A stretch of 11,547 bases of DNA, from positions 1 through 11,547 of the forward strand of contig JAIRVC010000009.1 of NCBI GenBank assembly GCA_031254095.1, given 5' to 3'. Below the pieces are notes generated by a model. It had not been told where the DNA came from. It searched no databases and worked only from the letters and a program-made list of their open reading frames with translations. Of this stretch, positions 5,894 through 11,547 are shown one piece after another (positions within the stretch are counted from its first letter, which is position 1; each line of letters starts with the position of its first letter). Source of the DNA: Acidobacteriota bacterium (GTDB taxonomy: Bacteria; Acidobacteriota; UBA6911). Both the position numbers and the translations under genes were made by a program.

Positions 5894-6047
5894 GGAAACA
5901 CTGATTAATTGCCTGAGCGGGCGAATTGCCAAATTGTTTACGGCGGCGCGGTGCTCGTAACCTCAACATATCGTTGATATATGCCTCGGTTCCTGCGCTC
6001 CGTGCGCCTCGCACTTCATCCCGCACAGACAATTAATCAGCGTTTCC
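5894..6047. mobile_element. MITE-like insertion (154 bp) with TTAG target duplication
   Basis: The ends are inverted repeats of 22 bp: GGAAACACTGATTAATTG at 5894 and its partner ending at 6047, with 20 of 22 positions matching over the full arms. The element is flanked on both sides by TTAG (5890-5893 and 6048-6051), a 4-bp target duplication of the YTAR type reported for IS5-family transposases. It encodes no transposase. Inside is a small hairpin (ATATC-GTT-GATAT at 5968-5980). It sits 13 bp upstream of the pyrE start and is likely moved in trans by an IS elsewhere in the genome. The family assignment is inference. Confidence 0.72.
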
Positions 6048-6067
6048 TTAGGAAACACGGGTTGATC

Positions 6068-6106
6068 AGTATTTTTTGAAAATAAAATTTTAACGCAAAA
6101 AATACT
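6068..6106. repeat. AT-rich inverted repeat upstream of yebC promoter
   Basis: AGTATTTTTTG (6068-6078) and CAAAAAATACT (6096-6106) form a perfect 11-bp inverted repeat around a 17-nt A/T-rich loop. It borders the -35 region of the yebC promoter. It could be an operator, a UP-like A-tract region or a weak bidirectional terminator. Confidence 0.5.
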
Positions 6107-6125
6107 TATATACCCAAGAAGGATA

Positions 6126-6134
6126 TGATATAAT
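6126..6134 (+). promoter_or_regulatory. yebC promoter, extended -10
   Basis: TGA-TATAAT: a perfect -10 hexamer with the TGn extension. The -35 position (TTATAT, 6106-6111, 17-bp spacer) is weak, as is usual for extended -10 promoters. Transcription would begin near 6141 and give a leader of about 22 nt containing AAAGGAG (6151-6157), six bases before the yebC ATG. Confidence 0.75.
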
Positions 6135-6163
6135 AGATAATTTCAACAGCAAAGGAGTAATTT

Positions 6164-6904
6164 ATGTCAGGTCACTCAAAATGGCATTCAATCAAGCATA
6201 AGAAGGCTGCGACAGATTCCAAGCGCGGCCGGATATTTACCCGCTTGATAAAGGAAATGACCGTCGCTGCGCGCGGCGGCGGCGGCGACATCGATTCCAA
6301 TCCCCGGCTGCGGCTTGCGGTGGCGACCGCGAAAGCGCAAAACATGCCGGCAGAAAACATTAAAAAGGCGATTATGCGCGGAACGGGCGAGCTTCCGGGA
6401 GTTACCTACGAAGACGTCAGTTATGAGGGTTACGGCCCCGGCGGCGCCGCGGTCATCATGCGCGCGCTGACCGACAACAAAAACCGTACCGTGGCCGAAC
6501 TGAGACACTTGCTTTCAAAAAACGGCGGAAATCTGGGCGAGACCAACAGCGTTGCGTGGATGTTTGATCGAAAAGGTTATTTCGTGGTTGAAAGCTCGGT
6601 TGCCGATGAAGACAAGCTTATGGAAATCGCCCTAGGCGCGGGCGCGGACGATTTACGCGCTGAGGGAGACAATTTTGAAATCATTACCGCGCCGGAAAAC
6701 TTTGAAGCCGTGCGCGCGGCGCTTGAGACGGCGGGCATAGAGACGATTGAAGCCGAAATCTCGATGATTCCACAGAATCACGTCAAGCTTGAGGGTAAAA
6801 ACGCGCAGACGATGATCAAGCTGATGGATGCGCTCGAAGATCACGATGACGTTCAAAACGTCTGGTCAAACTTCGATATGGATGAATCGGAAATAAGCGA
6901 ATAA
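6164..6904 (+). CDS. yebC: YebC/PmpR/TACO1-family protein
   Basis: Cytosolic protein of 246 residues, the standard family length. The N-terminus MSGHSKWHSIKHKKAATDSK, the segment GRIFTRLIKEMTVAARGGGG and the core YEGYGPGGAAVIMRALTDNK are diagnostic. Three domains are expected: residues 1-75, then two interleaved alpha/beta domains (78-240). Family members were long annotated as transcription regulators (PmpR). More recent work on YebC and mitochondrial TACO1 ties them to translation of difficult sequences such as proline stretches. Which role applies here cannot be read from sequence. It has a strong promoter and AAAGGAG. ruvC follows after 104 bp, a common neighbour pair. The C-terminus is acidic (DMDESEISE). 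Confidence 0.96.
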   Translation: MSGHSKWHSIKHKKAATDSKRGRIFTRLIKEMTVAARGGGGDIDSNPRLRLAVATAKAQNMPAENIKKAIMRGTGELPGVTYEDVSYEGYGPGGAAVIMRALTDNKNRTVAELRHLLSKNGGNLGETNSVAWMFDRKGYFVVESSVADEDKLMEIALGAGADDLRAEGDNFEIITAPENFEAVRAALETAGIETIEAEISMIPQNHVKLEGKNAQTMIKLMDALEDHDDVQNVWSNFDMDESEISE

Positions 6905-6954
6905 TCAGCGGTCGGTGAGACGCCCGCGCTCCCATGTCTATAACTTTTTACGGC

Positions 6955-6975
6955 GGGCGACCATGGCGGTCGCCC
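6955..6975. repeat. 8-bp-stem hairpin between yebC and ruvC
   Basis: GGGCGACC, loop ATGGC, GGTCGCCC, followed by CTGC and the heptad array rather than a T-run. It is strong enough to pause or protect RNA but is not a classical intrinsic terminator. Confidence 0.6.
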
Positions 6976-6979
6976 CTGC

Positions 6980-7000
6980 TGACCACTGACCACTAGCCAC
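6980..7000 (+). repeat. Heptad repeat array C, just before ruvC
   Basis: Three units TGACCAC, TGACCAC, TAGCCAC, then TAAAAAT and the ruvC ATG. A degenerate facing copy may exist right after the yebC stop (CAGCGGTCGGTGAG, 6906-6919). The array fills the place where a ruvC ribosome binding site would be expected. Confidence 0.8.
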
Positions 7001-7008
7001 TAAAAATA

Positions 7009-7494
7009 ATGCGTATTATTGGAATCGACCCGGGCAGCGGAGGCACCGGCTATGGAATAATCGAGACGGACGGTTCCGCGCATCGGCCTGTACTGTACGG
7101 GGCGATTCAGACCAGCGCAAAAAAACCTTTTCACGAACGCCTGCTGAAAATTCATGATGAACTGAATAAAATTCTCGCCCAGGAAAAGGCCGACGCCATG
7201 GCGATTGAAGAAGTTTTTTACGCCGCAAATGTTCAGGCTGCGTTGCGTCTCGGCCACGCGCGCGGCATCGCGCTTCTGTCCGCCGCCGAATACGGCCTTT
7301 CGGTTCACGAATACTCTCCGCTTGAAATCAAAAGCGCCGTGGTCGGCTATGGCCGCGCGGATAAATTTCAGATTCAGGCAATGGTGCGGTTGCTGTTAAA
7401 ACTGCCTGAGCTGCCCGCGCCGGATCACGCCGCTGATGCGCTTGCGGTTGCCATATGTCACGCCAACCGCGTAAAATTTGCGGCTTTAAAATAA
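7009..7494 (+). CDS. ruvC: Holliday junction resolvase RuvC
   Basis: Endonuclease that cuts Holliday junctions symmetrically with RuvAB; 161 residues, normal length. Catalytic residues visible by alignment from memory: Asp7 in IIGIDPGSGGTGYG, Glu67 in AIEEVFYAANVQAALRLG, His140 and Asp143 in PDHAADALAVAICH. The third acid (Asp138 in E. coli) is His here, as in Thermus thermophilus RuvC and many other bacteria, so the enzyme should be active. No Shine-Dalgarno precedes the ATG; the upstream bases are the heptad array followed by TAAAAATA. Neither ruvA nor ruvB follows. The likely arrangement is co-transcription with yebC, possibly modulated by the hairpin and repeats between them. Confidence 0.96.
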   Translation: MRIIGIDPGSGGTGYGIIETDGSAHRPVLYGAIQTSAKKPFHERLLKIHDELNKILAQEKADAMAIEEVFYAANVQAALRLGHARGIALLSAAEYGLSVHEYSPLEIKSAVVGYGRADKFQIQAMVRLLLKLPELPAPDHAADALAVAICHANRVKFAALK

Positions 7495-7515
7495 TACGGA
7501 ATATTCAAGCGGCGC

Positions 7516-7545
7516 TTGCCTTTCAGTTGCGGGTTAGAGTATAAA
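7516..7545 (+). promoter_or_regulatory. Possible promoter for the glycosyltransferase gene
   Basis: TTGCCT (7516-7521), an 18-bp spacer, then TATAAA (7540-7545): 4/6 and 5/6 matches. Transcription would start near 7552, about 30 nt before the ATG at 7583, which has a modest GGGAA at -8. Confidence 0.45.
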
Positions 7546-7582
7546 AAAGGGGCTAATCTTTAATAATACATGGGAACTCACA

Positions 7583-8557
7583 ATGAAAGCGCCAGATTTG
7601 TCGATTGATTCCAGCGGCTCAGCGCCTTTGCTGATCTCACTTGTGGTACCCTGTTTTAACGAGCAGGAAGCGATACCGATTTTCTATAAGGAAGCCTGCG
7701 CGGTTCTTGAAGAACTGAAACAGAAAAACATTTCCGGCGAATTTGTTTTCATCGACGATGGCTCAAAGGATAAGACCCTTGAAATCCTCGATCAACTGAG
7801 CAAAAAAGACGACCGTGTGCATTATCTGGCGTTTTCGCGGAATTTCGGCAAGGAGGCGGCGCTTCTTGCCGGACTGCAAAAATCCAAAGGAAATTTTGTG
7901 GTAACGCTTGACGCCGACGGGCAGGATCCGCTGTGCATGATTCCGGGTATGCTTGAGCCGGTACTGGCGGGAGAGTTTGACTGCGCCGCCACGCGGCGTG
8001 TTACGCGCAAGGGCGAACCCCCCGTTCGTTCCTTTTTCGCGCGTATTTTTTACAAAATCATGGGCGTCCTGGCCAATATCGAAATCGTTGACGGCGCGCG
8101 CGATTACCGCCTTATGAACCGCGCCTACGCGGATTCAATTCTCAGCCTTACGGAAAGCAACCGGTTTTCAAAAGGCATTTTCCCGTGGGTCGGATTCCGG
8201 ACAAAATGGTTTGAGTATGAAAACACCCGGCGCGTGGCCGGCGAGACGAAATGGTCGTTCTGGAAACTGTTCCGTTATTCCATCGACGGCATCATGGCGT
8301 TTTCGGCCAAACCGCTGGCCATAGCGAGCGTTCTGGGGATTTTATTTTTTGTCGTTTCAATCGGATTGATAGGCGTTATTGCCGTTCGCCGGATTGTTTT
8401 GGGCGATCCAGTGGCCGGCTGGGCGTCAACGGTTTGTATTATTCTTTTTTGTTCGGGTGTACAGCTTTTCTCAACGGGCATTTTAGGCGCGTATCTTTCC
8501 AAGACTTACACGGAAGTAAAACGGCGGCCGCATTATCTTGTGAAAATTGAAAAGTAA
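7583..8557 (+). CDS. Family 2 membrane glycosyltransferase (GtrB/DPM1-like, polyprenyl-phosphate)
   Basis: Predicted to transfer a sugar from a nucleotide sugar to undecaprenyl (polyprenyl) phosphate at the inner membrane, feeding envelope glycan modification. It has 324 residues. The GT-A domain (about 17-235) has SLVVPCFNEQEAIPIFY, the nucleotide-binding FIDDGS (56-61), and the metal-binding DADGQD (110-115) in place of the commoner DADLQD. RDYRLMNR (173-180) and the amphipathic segment RRVAGETKWSFWKLFRYSID (216-235) follow. Two C-terminal membrane helices lie at about 243-267 and 281-305, the GtrB/YfdH layout. The sugar and acceptor cannot be told from sequence. No flippase or further glycosyltransferase is adjacent. 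The histidine kinase gene follows after 46 bp, perhaps in the same transcript. Confidence 0.9.
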   Translation: MKAPDLSIDSSGSAPLLISLVVPCFNEQEAIPIFYKEACAVLEELKQKNISGEFVFIDDGSKDKTLEILDQLSKKDDRVHYLAFSRNFGKEAALLAGLQKSKGNFVVTLDADGQDPLCMIPGMLEPVLAGEFDCAATRRVTRKGEPPVRSFFARIFYKIMGVLANIEIVDGARDYRLMNRAYADSILSLTESNRFSKGIFPWVGFRTKWFEYENTRRVAGETKWSFWKLFRYSIDGIMAFSAKPLAIASVLGILFFVVSIGLIGVIAVRRIVLGDPVAGWASTVCIILFCSGVQLFSTGILGAYLSKTYTEVKRRPHYLVKIEK

Positions 8558-8603
8558 TTTTTGGTTGCTGTGTTTTTAGTTACCAGCTAAGTAAGATAAA
8601 AAG

Positions 8604-11547
8604 ATGAAAAAGATCTGGGAATTTTTCCGCAATTTGTTTGTCAGACTGTGGGACAGACTTGGGTTTGGGATGCAGACCAAACTCATTTTAATTTTTCTTG
8701 TCGTTAAGGTAATACCTTTAATTTTACTGGCCGCTATCGCCTGGCGGGAATTTATTGTTCTGGGCAACATCCTCAAGGAAATTTCCGTCACCGACGCCAA
8801 GGTGGCGCTTAACGATATCGCCGTTGACGACATTGAGCGGATGACTACGGATACGGCGCACAGGGTTGCGGATTTTCTCTATGGCCGCGACAGCGATATT
8901 TTGTATCTGGCCGGTATTGAGCCCTCAGAGGAATATTACAGGCGATTTGTGGAAGGCAGGCAGGGAAGGCTGGTCAAAAAAGGGGAGTGGCGTCTTGCGC
9001 CCGATGGGAAGTCCTGGATTTCCACGGAGTTGCCGGTCGAGCGGAAAACCGGCGGCGTTTCATCCAATGAAGAAAACAACGACATGGATGGTTTCAATTA
9101 TCGGAACCCCAATGCTTTGCAATACGTAAACGCGCCGCTTTATGACGAGATTACATTTATTGACCTTGATGGAAACGAATGGATCAAGGTCATCGCCTTG
9201 TCTTCATCCAAGCGCAACTTTGCCATGAACCCGGAAAAGAAGAATGTTTCGGAAAGGGAAAATACTTATGTTAAAGCCGAGACTTATTTTGATGAGCTGA
9301 GAAAACTCAAACCCGGGGAAATTTATGTTTCCGATGTTATCGGCGCTTATGTCGGTTCGAATTATATAGGCATGTATGCGCCGGACGTTGTGGCCGAAGC
9401 CGCGAAACAGCGCGGTTATGAGATAAAGTACGATCCTGAAAAACAGGCTTATGCCGGCAAGGAAAACCCGAACGGCCAAAGATTTGAAGGCATAGTGCGC
9501 TGGGCCGCCCCGGTGACGGATAAAAATGGAAAAATAACCGGTTATGTGACCTTTGCGCTGAACCATGACCATCTCATGGGGTTTGTCGATCATCAGACCC
9601 CGATGCGCGAACGTTACACGGAATTGCCGAGCGCCTTTGAGGGGAATTATGCCTTTATCTGGGATTATCAGAGCCGCAATATCTGCCATCCCAGGCATCA
9701 TTCCATTGTCGGTTTTGATCCCGAAACCGGAAACCGGCAGATTCCCTGGCTGGAATCGTCGATTTATGACACCTGGCAGGCAAGCGGCGTGCAAAAATGG
9801 ACGGAGTTCATCAAAGGCTGGCCGATCTTTGACGGGCAATCGAGAAGTAAAACCCCCGCTCCCGCGCTGACGCGCGCCGGATTAGTGGGGCTCGACGGGC
9901 GGTATCTCAACAATGCTCCGCAGTGTACGGGCTGGATGGATCTGACTAAAGACGGCGGTTCAGGCTCCTTTTATATCCTGTGGAGCGGGCTTTATAAATT
10001 AACGACGGCCGCGGCGATTCCCTATTATACTGGGCAATACGCGCCGTCTGAAGCAAACGGCTTTTCACGCCGCGGGTTCGGTTTTGTGACCATCGGAGCG
10101 GGGCTTGAGGATTTTACCCAGCCTGCCCAGGAGATTGAGACAAAACTCGGAACCGCCATTAGTCAAAATCTCATGGGTACAACCATGCAGCTGGTGATAA
10201 CCACCATCGTGCTGATCGTTTTAGTGGTGTTTGTAGCCGTCTGGATGGCTTCGTTCCTGGCCGACAAAATCAACGAGCTGATAAAAGGCATATCAAAATT
10301 TAGAGCGGGGGAATGGCAATTCCGTTTCAATGAGCCTCTCAAAGACGAGTTTAGCGCTCTGGCGGGTTCTTTTGACGAGATGGCCGACGGTATCGTGCAT
10401 AGCGTGAGCAGCCCCTTATGTATTACCGACAAGCAGCGCCGGATTATCTACCTGAACGATTCCGGCCTCAAGCTCTGTAATATGAGCCTTGAGGAAGCGG
10501 TCGGGACCTTATACAGCAAAACCAGCATCTATCCTGCCGATACGCAATATTGCCCGATTAACGCGCTGGAAGAGGGGCGCGAATCCGAGGCTTATTATCT
10601 TGAGAGTTCCGACCGCTATTTTAAAGGCGCCGCGAATTACTTCATGAACAAGGACGGCGAAAAAATCGGTTATATCATTGTTACCACAGACGTTACGGAA
10701 ATGATACGCGAACGGATGAAGATAGAGGAGCAAAGGACTTTGCTCGACAGAATATTTTCATTGTCTCCCGACCTGATTTGGTATCAAGACATGCAGGGCA
10801 GGTATCTTGCGGTGAATCCGCGATTTTCGTCCATCGCCGGAAAAAATCACGAGGAATTTACCGGCAGGACGGCCGCGGAAATGCTGCCTCCCGACATCGC
10901 GGAGGAATTTAAACAACGCGACACGCTGGCTATCGCCTCTTCGCGGCCTTCCTACTACGAGGAAAAGATCGTATTTGCCGACGGACACGAAGAGACGACC
11001 GACATGGTGCGCACGCCCATATGCGACTCCGACGGAAATCTGATGGGACTGCTGGGCTTTGCGCGCGATGTCACCGCGCGCGTATCGATGGATAATGAGC
11101 TGCGCCAGATCCGGACTAATCTGGAACATGCGGTATATGAAGCCAATCGCGCCAACGAACACAAGAGCGAATTTCTGGCGCGTATGAGTCATGAGATACG
11201 CACCCCGATGAACGCGATTATCGGGATTACGAGCATCGTTCTGAAAAAACTTGAAAACTTTGAGTCAAATGTTTCGGGAATTGAGCATGTCAAAGAACAT
11301 GTATGTCAAATTGAGACATCGTCGAAACATCTGCTGGGTCTTTTGAACGATATCCTGGACCTTTCGAAAATCGAAGCCGGCAAACTCGAACTTTTGGAAG
11401 ACAAGGTGGAGCTTCCAAGGCTGCTCGCCATGACAGCCGGTCTGATTGCGCCGCCCTGTTCCGAAAAGAACATAACCTTTGAGACATTTTTCGAATCGTT
11501 TTCGCCGTCAACTTTCCTGTGTGATTCCCTGCGTTTACGGCAGGTGC
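8604..11547 (+). CDS. Large membrane sensor histidine kinase with periplasmic sensor, HAMP and two PAS domains (3' end cut)
   Basis: Two-component sensor kinase; 981 codons are present and the frame is open to the window edge. Membrane helix 1 is at about 27-47. A very large periplasmic region (about 48-527) is probably a Cache-type ligand sensor with extra insertions. It includes the His-rich ICHPRHHSIVGFDPETG (360 on) and PQCTGWMDLTKDGGSGSFYI (439 on). Helix 2 is at 528-553 (MQLVITTIVLIVLVVFVAVW), followed by a HAMP linker to about 603. PAS 1 is at about 601-700, PAS 2 at about 711-830, then a coiled coil. The HisKA domain has the H-box FLARMSHEIRTPMNAIIG with phospho-acceptor His863. The sequence stops at CDSLRLRQV, where the ATPase N-box begins. 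Receiver or HPt domains could follow outside. The start lacks a strong Shine-Dalgarno. The ligand is unknown. Confidence 0.93.
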   Translation, partial: MKKIWEFFRNLFVRLWDRLGFGMQTKLILIFLVVKVIPLILLAAIAWREFIVLGNILKEISVTDAKVALNDIAVDDIERMTTDTAHRVADFLYGRDSDILYLAGIEPSEEYYRRFVEGRQGRLVKKGEWRLAPDGKSWISTELPVERKTGGVSSNEENNDMDGFNYRNPNALQYVNAPLYDEITFIDLDGNEWIKVIALSSSKRNFAMNPEKKNVSERENTYVKAETYFDELRKLKPGEIYVSDVIGAYVGSNYIGMYAPDVVAEAAKQRGYEIKYDPEKQAYAGKENPNGQRFEGIVRWAAPVTDKNGKITGYVTFALNHDHLMGFVDHQTPMRERYTELPSAFEGNYAFIWDYQSRNICHPRHHSIVGFDPETGNRQIPWLESSIYDTWQASGVQKWTEFIKGWPIFDGQSRSKTPAPALTRAGLVGLDGRYLNNAPQCTGWMDLTKDGGSGSFYILWSGLYKLTTAAAIPYYTGQYAPSEANGFSRRGFGFVTIGAGLEDFTQPAQEIETKLGTAISQNLMGTTMQLVITTIVLIVLVVFVAVWMASFLADKINELIKGISKFRAGEWQFRFNEPLKDEFSALAGSFDEMADGIVHSVSSPLCITDKQRRIIYLNDSGLKLCNMSLEEAVGTLYSKTSIYPADTQYCPINALEEGRESEAYYLESSDRYFKGAANYFMNKDGEKIGYIIVTTDVTEMIRERMKIEEQRTLLDRIFSLSPDLIWYQDMQGRYLAVNPRFSSIAGKNHEEFTGRTAAEMLPPDIAEEFKQRDTLAIASSRPSYYEEKIVFADGHEETTDMVRTPICDSDGNLMGLLGFARDVTARVSMDNELRQIRTNLEHAVYEANRANEHKSEFLARMSHEIRTPMNAIIGITSIVLKKLENFESNVSGIEHVKEHVCQIETSSKHLLGLLNDILDLSKIEAGKLELLEDKVELPRLLAMTAGLIAPPCSEKNITFETFFESFSPSTFLCDSLRLRQV

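Noticed and set aside
6955..6975. Intrinsic terminator after yebC
   Set aside because: The hairpin is good but is followed by CTGCTGACC and not by a T-run, so it was listed only as a hairpin.
9204..9839. Minus-strand open frame of 211 codons inside the histidine kinase
   Set aside because: It is antisense to an unbroken 981-codon kinase frame with clear domains. The protein has no recognisable motif.
10758..11192. Minus-strand open frame of 144 codons over PAS 2 and HisKA
   Set aside because: It is a shadow of the kinase gene; the plus-strand frame carries the H-box and PAS motifs.

Overview
The window looks like a chromosomal segment of a Gram-negative (diderm) bacterium. It holds a complete Tol-Pal cell-envelope cluster (tolQ-tolR-tolA-tolB-pal) and ordinary housekeeping genes (pyrE, yebC, ruvC). 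The gene mix would suit the PVC group (Verrucomicrobiota, Lentisphaerota, Kiritimatiellota) or a deltaproteobacterial-type lineage: a Thermus-type PyrE with a C-terminal CxxC, a RuvC with His in place of the third catalytic acid, a Pal with an Ig-like linker, and a yebC-ruvC pair. No sequence search was possible, so the phylum is a low-confidence inference.

The left half (1-6050) is entirely minus-strand. Reading in the direction of transcription it runs: a 154-bp MITE-like element, pyrE, a HI1419/HI1420-type toxin-antitoxin pair, tolQ, tolR, tolA, tolB and pal. Pal is cut by the window's left edge. TolQ and TolR form the proton-driven inner-membrane motor, TolA spans the periplasm, TolB is the periplasmic beta-propeller, and Pal is the outer-membrane lipoprotein that binds peptidoglycan. 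The toxin-antitoxin module has its own well-formed promoter and a palindromic operator, and it sits between pyrE and the Tol operon.

The right half (6052-11547) is plus-strand: an extended -10 promoter, yebC, ruvC, a GtrB/DPM1-like membrane glycosyltransferase, and a very large sensor histidine kinase cut by the right edge just before its ATP-binding domain.

The most unusual signal is a dispersed 7-bp tandem repeat, consensus T(GA/AA/AG)YCAC. It occurs in three intergenic spacers: pal-tolB, tolA-tolR and yebC-ruvC. In two of them the arrays are in facing orientation and can form long hairpins. Two arrays share an identical 30-bp stretch. Variation at heptad positions 2-3 still leaves TGA, TAA or TAG, so three successive units put a stop codon in every frame. 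The second notable element is a 154-bp MITE-like insertion with 22-bp inverted ends and a 4-bp TTAG target duplication just upstream of pyrE. No rRNA, tRNA or CRISPR array was seen, and no gene-free stretch exceeds 300 bases.
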